24,243 nt of DNA from JBAZGH01 sp041652935 (GTDB lineage: Bacteria; Patescibacteriota; Patescibacteriia; Patescibacteriales; XYC2-FULL-47-12), in NCBI GenBank assembly GCA_041652935.1, contig JBAZGH010000012.1:1-24243 (forward strand). The letters are read 5' to 3'. A program made the translations under genes and the position numbers. The first letter of the stretch is position 1; every line of letters begins with the position of its first letter. Positions 1-6,071 of the stretch are shown one piece after another. Below the pieces are notes generated by a model. It saw nothing but the letters and a program-made list of their open reading frames with translations. It had not been told where the DNA came from and did not search any database.

Positions 1-260
1 GAACCGACTATTCCTAAGACTGCGTTTATTATTTTTCCGATTATAGCCGGAATTCCGCCGGTAACGTCACTGGCGCTGCCGGTTAGAGGGTTTGTTAGGG
101 CAGTTTGGGAGCCGGTGTGTTCTGGGGCTACTGTTGATGCTGGAGGTATTCCAGGAATTGCTTCTGTTGGATTGGGGATATCTGCTAAAGTAGGAGAAGC
201 CAGTAAAACACAAAAAATGATAATATTTATAAATAAAATAAGTTTTTGATAATAATGCAT
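1..260 (-). CDS. Secreted pilin-like protein, N-terminal part (runs off window)
   Basis: This reading frame starts at ATG 260-258 and is open to the left edge, giving 86 codons. It begins MHYYQKLILF and has a hydrophobic signal segment of about 20 residues ending LLASPTLA, a good signal peptidase I site. A Pro/Thr/Ser-rich linker follows (ADIPNPTEAIPGIPPAS), and then the start of a hydrophobic helix (GGIPAIIGKIINAVLGIVG). Signal peptide, short linker and hydrophobic helices are the layout of the small TrbC/VirB2/pilin-like proteins common in Patescibacteria, and of the second such protein at 23430-23840. The C-terminal half is outside the window, so the family call is inference. An extended -10 promoter lies just upstream; no SD is seen. 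Confidence 0.6.
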   Translation of the reverse strand, partial: MHYYQKLILFINIIIFCVLLASPTLADIPNPTEAIPGIPPASTVAPEHTGSQTALTNPLTGSASDVTGGIPAIIGKIINAVLGIVG

Positions 261-290
261 AAAATTATTATTATTATTTTATTAAAATTA

Positions 291-299
291 ATTATAGCA
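291..299 (-). promoter_or_regulatory. Extended -10 promoter for the pilin-like gene
   Basis: On the minus strand this reads TGC-TATAAT, a perfect -10 with the TGn extension. No good -35 is visible 17 nt upstream. Transcription would start near 284, about 24 nt before the ATG at 260, and directly after the terminator of the upstream operon. Confidence 0.5.
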
Positions 300-310
300 T
301 AATTTTTTAC

Positions 311-354
311 AAAAAAATAGGAGGAGTACAACCGACGTGGTTATAACTCCTCCT
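311..354 (-). terminator. Terminator of the SPFH/membrane-protein operon
   Basis: A perfect 9-bp inverted repeat, AGGAGGAGT (319-327) and ACTCCTCCT (346-354), is followed on the minus strand by a run of seven T (311-317). It lies about 30 nt past the stop of the four-TM membrane protein and separates it from the pilin-like gene. Confidence 0.85.
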
Positions 355-386
355 GATAAAAGATCAGTGCTTGGTGTGGCGACTAA

Positions 387-1073
387 CTACTTACGACTGG
401 TCGTAATCGTCGCCATTCCCGGTTCTTTTGAGAAAAGATCAAGCCGGGAAAAAGAATCAAAGGTCATAGCCATCTCAATTCCTTGTGGAATGCGATGGGT
501 ATTGTTCAAATCAGACATTGTCCAAACATCGACGTTTGCCCGAATGACGGCTTTATCACCGGCGTTGAAAATCAGTCCAGTGTATCCGTCTAACTTCTCC
601 ACCGTTTTTTTACCACTCAGCGGAAAAGAGTGGACTTCGGTGCGGAGGGATGGCGGAGTCGGTTGGGGAGTTGCCGCGAAAACTTGGGAGACGAAACTCC
701 TTAAGTCCTTCACGGTTTTGATGCTGGAGTATTCGTGGATGGCTATGACAGCCAATATAATCAAAATTCCAGCTATTGCCCAAGTTTTGATTTTGGGCAC
801 CGTATCAACCCCCATCACCATATTCGCGAGAATCACAAGTGCAGACAGGAGAACTAGAAACAAGACAGCTTTCCAGCTGAAGCTGAAAAGCACGATGTAA
901 GCCCAAAAACAAATGATCGCAAGTATGGCGTAGATTGCGATTCTTTTCCAGTTAGTCCGGTTTCCATCGTTGTTACTTTCACTACTACTTTCTCCCGATA
1001 TAAAGAGCAGTAGAAAGACGACTGTTGGTAAACCAAAGACACCTATTATTACCATCATCATCCATGTTTCCAT
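387..1073 (-). CDS. Four-TM membrane protein with soluble C-terminal domain, unknown function
   Basis: The product has 228 aa and I do not recognise the family. Four hydrophobic segments are visible at about residues 7-26, 43-65, 67-88 and 96-114. A polar tail of about 100 residues follows, starting with a Pro-rich linker (ATPQPTPPS). The start is well supported by AAAGGAGG 8 nt upstream of ATG 1073, and that SD sits on the last codons of the SPFH gene. Only 2 nt separate the SPFH stop from this ATG, so the two are translationally coupled. Pairing of an SPFH protein with a small membrane partner resembles NfeD-type partnerships, but no NfeD/OB-fold signature was recognised. Base composition is visibly richer in GC than most neighbours, which fits transfer together with the SPFH gene. 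Confidence 0.75.
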   Translation of the reverse strand: METWMMMVIIGVFGLPTVVFLLLFISGESSSESNNDGNRTNWKRIAIYAILAIICFWAYIVLFSFSWKAVLFLVLLSALVILANMVMGVDTVPKIKTWAIAGILIILAVIAIHEYSSIKTVKDLRSFVSQVFAATPQPTPPSLRTEVHSFPLSGKKTVEKLDGYTGLIFNAGDKAVIRANVDVWTMSDLNNTHRIPQGIEMAMTFDSFSRLDLFSKEPGMATITTSRK

Positions 1074-1075
1074 GA

Positions 1076-2125
1076 TTATGCCTCCTTTGATGGGCGTTTT
1101 CGTCCCGCTTCCATAATTGAGCTAGCTATCGCGACTAACTCCGGCGCAGCGATGATCGTATTACTATTTCCTCCAGCAGCTTTTTCCAAAGCTTCAAGTC
1201 GGCGAATCATTCGACCAAGCTCTCCATGTTCTTTGACTTCGCCGTATATGGCTTTAATTCGGTCACGTTCGGCTTCGGCGAGGATTCTAATCTTTTTCGC
1301 TTCTGCTGTAGCTTCGAAAGCTTTAGTAGCTGCTTCCTCGTACATGGTCGCACGCGTGCCACCCGGTTGAACGCGAATAACATGGAACTTTTCTACCTTC
1401 ACTCCGTAAGTTGTTTCCAACCGATCTAAATCACCTTGAATTGACGTAGTGTAGTCTTGTTCATGTTGGTCAAGATTGCCGGACAATTCTTGCCAGCTTT
1501 TTGTCGAAATAAACCGACGGAGACTGGGAAGTACTATTGCCCACGTCATTTCCAACCATTCTTGAGCTACAAACAATGCTTTATAAGGATTCACTATCCT
1601 AACGCGCAAAGTTATGTCGAGATTTAAGGGCACCATGCCCTCGTCTTCCGCAGACTCCACGCGAGCATAGTAAACATCCTCCTGAAGAAGAATATACCGC
1701 AGCCAATCATCATGTGGCTTAAAGTATATACCACCAGCATTTTGGGCTCCTTCTTGCTCGGATTGAAGCAGACTATTCCAGCGGAATTTATACCGATGAA
1801 TTGATTGCATTCCCGGAATGCCAAGGTAATGAACACCCGACAGTCCAAAGAATTTAACAATCCATTGCCACCAAGTTTTGTCTGGCGCAATGTTTACATC
1901 TCTCACATCCCATGTTCCTTGATTAAGGGTTTTACCCCTAAAACAAGAAACAAACCGTTGGAATCCACTATCACCAGCCCCCATTATAGCTACCGCAGTA
2001 CCCTCCCTTACTATCGTAAAGATAATATTTCTTTCCGCCAGTAGGCGAATTGCAAAAGGTAGGCAAACGATGTTCGCAATACCTCCGACAGCTAAAACCA
2101 AAAGAAAGATAATCCATGAGTTCAT
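1076..2125 (-). CDS. SPFH/band-7 domain membrane protein
   Basis: A 349-aa protein with one N-terminal transmembrane helix (about residues 4-26). An SPFH/prohibitin-like core is centred on residues 140-270 and includes VPLNLDITLRVRIVNPYKA. An Ala/Glu/Lys/Arg-rich helix follows (EEAATKAFEATAEAKKIRIL, then AEAERDRIKA), typical of the coiled-coil after SPFH domains. SPFH proteins form membrane-bound oligomeric rings that organise membrane proteases, channels or lipid domains; which job applies here is unknown. The region between TM and core (residues 30-135) is longer than in plain stomatins. The start at 2125 is backed by AAAGGAG about 7 nt upstream. The gene heads a two-gene operon with the four-TM protein. 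Confidence 0.85.
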   Translation of the reverse strand: MNSWIIFLLVLAVGGIANIVCLPFAIRLLAERNIIFTIVREGTAVAIMGAGDSGFQRFVSCFRGKTLNQGTWDVRDVNIAPDKTWWQWIVKFFGLSGVHYLGIPGMQSIHRYKFRWNSLLQSEQEGAQNAGGIYFKPHDDWLRYILLQEDVYYARVESAEDEGMVPLNLDITLRVRIVNPYKALFVAQEWLEMTWAIVLPSLRRFISTKSWQELSGNLDQHEQDYTTSIQGDLDRLETTYGVKVEKFHVIRVQPGGTRATMYEEAATKAFEATAEAKKIRILAEAERDRIKAIYGEVKEHGELGRMIRRLEALEKAAGGNSNTIIAAPELVAIASSIMEAGRKRPSKEA

Positions 2126-2164
2126 GGTTTTTTCTCCTTTTTCTCTAGAATTTTTGGATTTATT

Positions 2165-2290
2165 GCAACCTAAGTTGCTTCAGTTCGCTCCTATTTTGTC
2201 CCACCCAAACCTATGGCAGGGCGGACAAGCCCCTCAAATTTAAAGAACAATCTTCTTTCGAAGGGAATAGGAGCAAAATGAAGCAATTTA
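2165..2290 (-). repeat. Long imperfect inverted repeat in the 5' leader of the SPFH operon
   Basis: Arms 2171-2195 and 2266-2290 pair over 25 positions with two mismatches and one G-U pair on the minus-strand RNA. Inside are a CUUC-GAAA-GAAG mini-hairpin (GNRA loop), a CCCU/AGGG pairing, and a GUCC..CCC / GGG..GGAC hairpin around a CAUAGG loop. A 5-bp hairpin (GCAAC TTAG GTTGC, 2165-2178) overlaps the base of the main stem and would compete with it. Because the promoter is at 2331-2359, the whole structure lies in the untranslated leader and ends about 40 nt before the start codon. It may be a regulatory RNA, a processing site or a MITE-like remnant; the sequence alone does not decide. Confidence 0.6.
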
Positions 2291-2330
2291 AGCTGCATTT
2301 TGAGTTAATTGTAATGAACTATAATATAGA

Positions 2331-2359
2331 AGTATAGCATAAAAATAAAAAAAAGTCAA
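2331..2359 (-). promoter_or_regulatory. Strong sigma-70 type promoter of the SPFH operon
   Basis: On the minus strand: -35 TTGACT (2359-2354), 17-nt spacer, extended TGC, then -10 TATACT (2336-2331). Each hexamer matches consensus at 5 of 6. The expected transcript start near 2324 gives a leader of about 200 nt. Confidence 0.75.
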
Positions 2360-2396
2360 GATATAGTGACTTTTTTGCCTAATTTTAGATAAAAAT

Positions 2397-2420
2397 GCAA
2401 AAAATCCCGAGAATTCGGGA
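2397..2420 (-). terminator. Terminator of the toxin-antitoxin operon
   Basis: A 6-bp stem, TCCCGA (2405-2410) and TCGGGA (2415-2420), with a 4-nt loop is followed on the minus strand by six T. It lies about 30 nt past the antitoxin stop. An AT-rich dyad (2349-2358/2367-2376) nearby overlaps the next promoter and is weaker. No gene is visible between 2126 and 2450; that stretch holds this terminator, the SPFH promoter and the leader repeat. Confidence 0.7.
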
Positions 2421-2450
2421 CTATTTTTATGCTTTTTATAAAAGTAGCGC

Positions 2451-2750
2451 TTAACAAATAGAGATTTTTAACTCCTTTCCTAAAGCCACTGCTACCTTAT
2501 TTAAAATATCAATTGTAAAATTTTGCTTGCCTGATTCCATACGGGCAATATTACTCTGGGTTGTGCCGATTTTTTTAGCTAATTGCGCCTGGCTTATTTT
2601 TTTCTGTTTGCGCAACTGTTGCATTTGATAGGAAATTTCTAGCTGTTTTCCATATTCATTGTAAAGGCGTTTGAATTCCGGATTTTTTAATTCTTCTTTA
2701 AGATAATCATCAAAATCAACAAGTTTAATTTTTTTATTTTTAGCACTCAT
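2451..2750 (-). CDS. higA: HigA-like XRE-family antitoxin
   Basis: From ATG 2750 this gives 99 aa. The longer frame to 2768 would need a TTG and overlap the toxin more. The C-terminal half (about residues 44-92) is a classic XRE/Cro helix-turn-helix: LRKQKKISQAQLAKKIGTTQ, then SNIARMESGKQNFTIDILNK. The N-terminal 40 residues are charged and probably contact the toxin. The ORF overlaps the end of the upstream toxin gene by 11 nt (ATGAGTGCTAA), so translation is coupled. Toxin before antitoxin is the HigBA order. The palindrome in the upstream promoter is the likely binding site of this protein for autoregulation. The gene symbol is by family resemblance. Confidence 0.85.
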   Translation of the reverse strand: MSAKNKKIKLVDFDDYLKEELKNPEFKRLYNEYGKQLEISYQMQQLRKQKKISQAQLAKKIGTTQSNIARMESGKQNFTIDILNKVAVALGKELKISIC

Positions 2751-3117
2751 AGGTATTTTTATTAGCAATAAAATCTTTATAATTATTTATAGCTCTATCA
2801 ATTTCTTTACGCGGTGTTTTCGGTGTTTTCTTTAAAAATGCGTGAAGTAAAATAATATTTTTTTCTACAAAAGTAAAATAAAAAATTCTATGGCGGTTAT
2901 GGGAAAAATCCACTCGAAGCTCTCTGATTTTACCGGTAATGTGTTTACTATAGGGTTCATCCAAATAACCTTTATTTAATTTAAGATAATTAATATATTT
3001 AGCAACTTTTGTACGTTCTTTTATGTTTAAATTTTTTAGGTATTTAAAAATATCAGATTTTTTAGTTTTGCTGTCAGCGTAAAATTTTATTTTATATTCC
3101 TCCTTATTATATATCAT
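2740..3117 (-). CDS. higB: HigB-like (RelE superfamily, Gp49 type) toxin; start codon uncertain
   Basis: Up to 125 aa. The core KIRELRVDFSHNRHRIFYF, followed by LLHAFLKKTPKTPRKEIDRA, matches the phage Gp49-like/HigB family of ribosome-dependent mRNA endonucleases. These cut translated mRNA and are neutralised by the HigA partner, here encoded immediately downstream. The start is problematic. The only canonical codon, ATG 3117-3115, lies between the -35 and -10 of a perfect promoter. The SD-like AAGGAGG (3105-3099) comes after it, 8 nt before an ATA codon (residue 10, 3090-3088). The family's usual N-terminus aligns near YKIKFYAD, so residues 1-8 may not be translated. Toxin activity is family inference. 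Confidence 0.8.
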   Translation of the reverse strand: MIYNKEEYKIKFYADSKTKKSDIFKYLKNLNIKERTKVAKYINYLKLNKGYLDEPYSKHITGKIRELRVDFSHNRHRIFYFTFVEKNIILLHAFLKKTPKTPRKEIDRAINNYKDFIANKNTYEC

Positions 3118-3134
3118 ACATGATATGTTGTCAA
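3106..3134 (-). promoter_or_regulatory. Consensus promoter with operator palindrome for higBA
   Basis: On the minus strand: -35 TTGACA (3134-3129), exactly 17 nt, then -10 TATAAT (3111-3106), a 12/12 consensus match. A perfect dyad, ATATCAT-GT-ATGATAT (3126-3111), fills the spacer and reaches into the -10, the usual place for an antitoxin operator. The predicted transcript start is about 3098-3100. Confidence 0.8.
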
Positions 3135-3138
3135 ATTA

Positions 3139-3166
3139 AGAAAAAACCGTAGCTTTTAGCTACGGT
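3139..3166 (-). terminator. Terminator overlapping the stop codon of the three-TM protein
   Basis: A perfect 9-bp stem, ACCGTAGCT (3146-3154) and AGCTACGGT (3158-3166), with a 3-nt loop is followed on the minus strand by six T. The TAG stop (3160-3162) lies inside the stem. It insulates the toxin-antitoxin promoter from upstream transcription. Confidence 0.85.
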
Positions 3167-3549
3167 ATATATTTTTGGTATTCTTTATTTGCTTTTATTT
3201 GCTCTTTAATTTCCGGTATTTTTTTAAGTTTTTTATAGATAAACCAGCCCCAGACGGCATGGACTAGAAACCAGATAATAAACCAGAAGCGGGCGGACAG
3301 GAAAGTAACGCGTTCGTAGGTAAAAAATAAGATAAGCGCTCCGATGATAGTTCCGGTTAAAGAGAAATTAAACAAGCTTAAAAATATCTTATTATACAGC
3401 GTTTTTTTATTTTTATTATATTTATATTTAAAAACAAAAGTCGCGGCCAGAAATAGGACTACCAGCACCACTAAAGCATAATGAAAAACAGGGAGTAAAG
3501 AGCCCGGATTTAGCGTGAACCACATTTTTAAAGTGAAAAAATTAGACAT
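3160..3549 (-). CDS. Small three-TM membrane protein, unknown function
   Basis: A 129-aa protein with hydrophobic segments at about residues 18-41, 54-77 and 82-105. The last is very aromatic (ARFWFIIWFLVHAVWGWFIY). A Lys/Glu-rich cytoplasmic tail ends in KEYQKYIP. Positive charges after TM1 (KYKYNKNKK) and after TM3 suggest those sides face the cytoplasm. I know no function; small proteins of this type are frequent in Patescibacteria. No SD precedes the ATG at 3549. The terminator stem includes its stop codon. Confidence 0.7.
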   Translation of the reverse strand: MSNFFTLKMWFTLNPGSLLPVFHYALVVLVVLFLAATFVFKYKYNKNKKTLYNKIFLSLFNFSLTGTIIGALILFFTYERVTFLSARFWFIIWFLVHAVWGWFIYKKLKKIPEIKEQIKANKEYQKYIP

Positions 3550-3570
3550 ACATTTTAAAATAAAGTTTTT

Positions 3571-3697
3571 CTCCTACTAATTACAAATCACATACGAATA
3601 TACTAATAATATTTATAAAGAAAAATAAATATTAATATTTGATTATACATTTAGATAGGTATTAGTATATTTGTAAATGATTCGTAATTAGTAGGAG
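3571..3697. repeat. 127-nt palindromic intergenic element
   Basis: Arms 3571-3606 and 3662-3697 pair over 36 nt with four mismatches (outer ends CTCCTACTAATTAC / GTAATTAGTAGGAG). Inside is a perfect 10-bp inverted repeat (3607-3616/3625-3634). The left arm closely matches the right arm of the element at 9779-9904 in reverse complement. It fills the gap between the methyltransferase and the three-TM gene. Confidence 0.8.
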
Positions 3698-3698
3698 T

Positions 3699-4253
3699 TT
3701 AGTGTTTTAAGAATACAAGTCCAAAGTGGTACTCACCAGTATTAAATTCTTCCAGTAGTTCCATTCCCAAGCGTTGGCAGACGATTGCCAGATTCTCTTT
3801 ATTAACCCGCTCTTCCAGAGAAGGGCCGAACGGACTTCGTACTTTTTTCCAGTCAACAATAAGAAGCTTCCCGCCTCTCTTTACCATCCTAACTGCTTCC
3901 CTGATCATCTCTTCACGCTTATTTGATTGGTATAATACATTAATTAGCAGTCCGGCGTCAAGAGAGGCGCTTTCTATCTTGGTGGCTTTAAAAATTTCCA
4001 GATTTGACCAGACTGTTTTTACTTGTTTTAAGTTGTCCTGTTTAGCCCGCCGTTCAATATTCGCTAAGTTGTTTTTTAAAATATCAACCGCATAAATTAT
4101 GCCGTTTTCCCCGATGACATTTGCTATGGGAAAAACAAAATGGCCGGAACCGCCACAGCCCAAATCAGCCACTTGCATGCGGTCTCCGATTTCACCTTTT
4201 TCAATTATTGTTTGAGGGTCGATTAAGACGTTTCCTCCCGAGACTTTGTTCAT
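3699..4253 (-). CDS. Class I SAM-dependent methyltransferase
   Basis: A 184-aa protein with a Rossmann-type methyltransferase fold. Motif I is VADLGCGGSGHF (residues 28-39) and binds S-adenosylmethionine. Motif II is IIYAVDI (acidic D57, expected to bind the ribose hydroxyls). The post-motif region is LDAGLLINVLYQ and the strand after it is GGKLLIVDWKK. The layout resembles UbiE/Methyltransf_11/25 proteins. The substrate cannot be told from sequence; the short C-terminal part lacks an obvious substrate domain. It has its own promoter and is followed by the palindrome at 3571-3697, so it is probably monocistronic. Confidence 0.85.
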   Translation of the reverse strand: MNKVSGGNVLIDPQTIIEKGEIGDRMQVADLGCGGSGHFVFPIANVIGENGIIYAVDILKNNLANIERRAKQDNLKQVKTVWSNLEIFKATKIESASLDAGLLINVLYQSNKREEMIREAVRMVKRGGKLLIVDWKKVRSPFGPSLEERVNKENLAIVCQRLGMELLEEFNTGEYHFGLVFLKH

Positions 4254-4279
4254 ATTATTTTACTAATATTTATATAATT

Positions 4280-4308
4280 ATTATACAAAAGTTTAGGATT
4301 AGAAGCAA
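4280..4308 (-). promoter_or_regulatory. Promoter of the methyltransferase gene
   Basis: On the minus strand: -35 TTGCTT (4308-4303), 17-nt spacer, -10 TATAAT (4285-4280), 27 nt before the ATG. The -10 is perfect and the -35 weak. Confidence 0.5.
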
Positions 4309-4318
4309 CTTTTTTATT

Positions 4319-4433
4319 AAATCCGAAATCCTAATATCGAAATACTAAATAAATCTAAAATTCAAATTTTAGAAATTAGAAATCTCATGTTTTTAGTATT
4401 TGAATTTATTATTTAGCATTTGTTTCGGGTTTA
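4319..4433. repeat. Heptamer-based palindromic spacer upstream of the methyltransferase
   Basis: The left half reads as 7-bp units: AAATCCG, AAATCCT, AATATCG, AAATACT, AAATAAA (4319-4353). The right half pairs back: the outer AAATCCGAAA pairs with TTTCGGGTTT (4424-4433), and AAATACTAAA with a TTTAGTATTT further in. It is noncoding and spans nearly the whole gap between rnhB and the methyltransferase. Confidence 0.65.
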
Positions 4434-4437
4434 GAAA

Positions 4438-5070
4438 TTAAGATTTTGAGCTTATCAAAGATTTTACTGGTTTAAAGCTCCGTCTATGAATTTCGCATGG
4501 GCCGTATAATTTTAAGGCGTTGATATGCAATTTCGTGCCATAGCCCTTATGTTTGTTAAAAAAATAATTGGGATATTTTTTATGCATGTCCTCCATGATG
4601 CGGTCGCGGGTTACTTTGGCTATAATTGAAGCGGCGGCAATGGAAAAAATCAGGTTATCGCCGTTTATAATCGCTTCTTGCGGGGAGGAATAGTTCGGTA
4701 ATGGCAATTGGCCGTCCAACAGAATTATATTAGGCGCATGCTTCAGCCCTCCCAGAGCTTTTTTCATTGCCAGAAAAGTAGCTTGCAGTATGTTAATCCG
4801 GTCAATAGTAACATGGTCGCACAGCCCGACTCCGACCGCCAGCGCTTTCTGCATTATTATATTGTACAGCTCCCCCCGTTTATTGGCGGTAAGTTTTTTT
4901 GAGTCGGCTATCGTCTTTAATTTTTCCGGCACTTCATTAAAATCAAAAATTACAGCCGCCGCCGCGACCGGACCGGCCAGCGGACCGCGTCCGGCCTCGT
5001 CAATGCCGGCTATCAGATTATAACCTTGTTGCTGTAAGTTTTGTTCGTAGGAAAAATTCACATTAGTCAA
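4438..5070 (-). CDS. rnhB: Ribonuclease HII
   Basis: 210 aa, normal for the family. RNase HII cuts the RNA strand of RNA/DNA hybrids and starts removal of single ribonucleotides misincorporated in DNA. The signature is IAGIDEAGRGPLAGPV (residues 20-35) with metal ligands D24 and E25. Further acidic residues sit in IILLDGQ (D119) and KVTRDRIM (D156), completing the DEDD set. The conserved KKYPNYFFNKHKGYGTKLH follows. The start is uncertain: the frame begins at TTG 5070, a GTG lies 9 nt later at 5061, and no in-frame ATG is present. The TTG lies inside a heptamer repeat array. Confidence 0.95.
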   Translation of the reverse strand: MTNVNFSYEQNLQQQGYNLIAGIDEAGRGPLAGPVAAAAVIFDFNEVPEKLKTIADSKKLTANKRGELYNIIMQKALAVGVGLCDHVTIDRINILQATFLAMKKALGGLKHAPNIILLDGQLPLPNYSSPQEAIINGDNLIFSIAAASIIAKVTRDRIMEDMHKKYPNYFFNKHKGYGTKLHINALKLYGPCEIHRRSFKPVKSLISSKS

Positions 5071-5105
5071 TTAAAAATTATCAATTACGAATTACGAATT
5101 ACGAA
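5064..5105. repeat. Heptamer array containing one arm of a 21-bp inverted repeat
   Basis: Six 7-bp units: TAGTCAA, TTAAAAA, TTATCAA, then TTACGAA three times. Positions 5067-5087 are the exact reverse complement of 5477-5497 on the other side of the four-helix-bundle gene. The array supplies that gene's last codons and stop, and the start codon region of rnhB. Confidence 0.8.
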
Positions 5106-5458
5106 TTATTTTTACTCTTCATTGTTTTCTGTATTGAAGCAATAATTTTACACAATTCTTCACAATCATTAAAGATTGATTCAGCAAACCCTGGTGCAAG
5201 GATATTACTATCACCTAATAGCTTTATCCAATACTTTGTTTCTCTTGCCTCTTTATAAGAAATTGTTATTTTCGCTAAAAAATCTTTTTCTGATTGTCCG
5301 CCTATAGCTTCTTCAATATTAGCGCCAATAGATGTTCCGCTTCTAAGTATTTGTTTTGAAATTACATATTCTTTCTTCTCTACAGTTAGATATTTATACA
5401 AATTAACAATTCTTAACGCAAAAGCATAACTTTTATCTTGTATAACATTCTCTTTCAT
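5099..5458 (-). CDS. Four-helix-bundle protein (23S rRNA intervening-sequence type)
   Basis: A 119-aa protein with the pattern of the four-helix bundle / S23 family (TIGR02436-like). It has YAFALRIVNLYKYL near the N-terminus, then the hallmark KQILRSGTSIGANIEEAIGG, SEKDFLAKITISYKEARETK and YWIKLL. Members were first found inside 23S rRNA intervening sequences and are related to the Avd accessory proteins of diversity-generating retroelements. Their biochemical role is unclear. Here it stands alone between rnhB and a conserved hypothetical gene, bounded by a 21-bp inverted repeat. Its C-terminus (NNS, stop) is read from the TTACGAA array, so the tail length depends on repeat number. Confidence 0.9.
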   Translation of the reverse strand: MKENVIQDKSYAFALRIVNLYKYLTVEKKEYVISKQILRSGTSIGANIEEAIGGQSEKDFLAKITISYKEARETKYWIKLLGDSNILAPGFAESIFNDCEELCKIIASIQKTMKSKNNS

Positions 5459-5465
5459 GAAAATA

Positions 5466-5500
5466 TTTGTAATTTTTAATTGATAATTTTTAATTGATTA
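5466..5500. repeat. Heptamer array containing the other arm of the 21-bp inverted repeat
   Basis: Five 7-bp units: TTTGTAA, TTTTTAA, TTGATAA, TTTTTAA, TTGATTA. Positions 5477-5497 pair perfectly with 5067-5087. The stop codon of the next gene (5498-5500) lies in its last unit. Confidence 0.8.
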
Positions 5501-5878
5501 AAACGGCCACCATTTCTTTCCTTTTTTTTCTTCCACAACATCATTGAAAGATTCATTGTTATTATTTTTAGTTCCTTGATTATTAATAATGCTTTGTAAT
5601 CTTTCCAGTTCTTCTCGGACGATAGAGCTGTCGTATTCGCCGGCGTGGGCGCGTTGGCTATCATACCTTGTAGGACGCTGGTCCAAATGCAAATTAAAAG
5701 TAATTTGCCCGCCCTGGTCGAAAATATAGCAATGCAGGCGCGGATAAAAATTGCCCGTTAGACGGCGTACAAAACTATCCTTGCCGGTATTGCGGTCGTG
5801 AATATGAGCATAGCCGGCGCGGCGGAGGAATGTCGCAGGATTTTCAGGTAGTTGATTTGAATTGATAGTAAGACGCAT
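5498..5878 (-). CDS. Conserved hypothetical protein ending in KKWWPF
   Basis: A 126-aa soluble protein. The N-terminal part (MRLTINSNQLPENPATFLRR, then AGYAHIHDRNTGKDSFVRRL) is dense and looks conserved. A beta-rich middle follows (PRLHCYIFDQGGQITFNLHL), then a His/Arg stretch. A variable low-complexity Asn/Glu linker (residues about 100-118) ends in the aromatic tail WWPF. I recall similar small proteins from Patescibacteria but no function. An intact, non-repetitive core and a start (ATG 5878) abutting repeats on both sides argue that it is real. Confidence 0.75.
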   Translation of the reverse strand: MRLTINSNQLPENPATFLRRAGYAHIHDRNTGKDSFVRRLTGNFYPRLHCYIFDQGGQITFNLHLDQRPTRYDSQRAHAGEYDSSIVREELERLQSIINNQGTKNNNNESFNDVVEEKKGKKWWPF

Positions 5879-5938
5879 TTGAGTTGTTAAATTGAATTTT
5901 TTAAAATTAACCTAATTACTCTAATTAACTTAGTAAAT

Positions 5939-6071
5939 GACCAATTACCAATGCCCAATTTCCAATCAATGACCAATGCCAAATGACCAATTGAAAATTG
6001 GGATTTGGAAATTGAATGGTCATTGGAAATTGGTCATTGTAAATTTATTGCAAATTGCAAATTGATAATTA
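5939..6071. repeat. Extended heptamer array with 23-bp inverted repeat
   Basis: Degenerate 7-bp units such as GACCAAT, TACCAAT, GCCCAAT and TTCCAAT run on one side, and TGGAAAT, AAATTGG and TTGCAAA on the other. Arms 5967-5989 and 6017-6039 pair at 20 of 23 positions. It lies directly after the trxB stop (minus strand) and may act as its 3' hairpin. Confidence 0.75.

Noticed and set aside
337..900. 187-aa plus-strand reading frame
   Set aside because: It is antisense to the four-TM membrane protein, begins inside a terminator, and has no SD or family-like features.
2349..2376. AAAAAAGTCA/TGACTTTTTT as a terminator
   Set aside because: Only four GC-containing stem pairs, and it overlaps the -35 of a strong promoter; the TCCCGA stem at 2405-2420 is the better terminator.
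5064..6071. Possible CRISPR array, given closely spaced repeats
   Set aside because: Repeat units are 7 bp, degenerate and contiguous, without constant-length unique spacers, and no cas genes are present.
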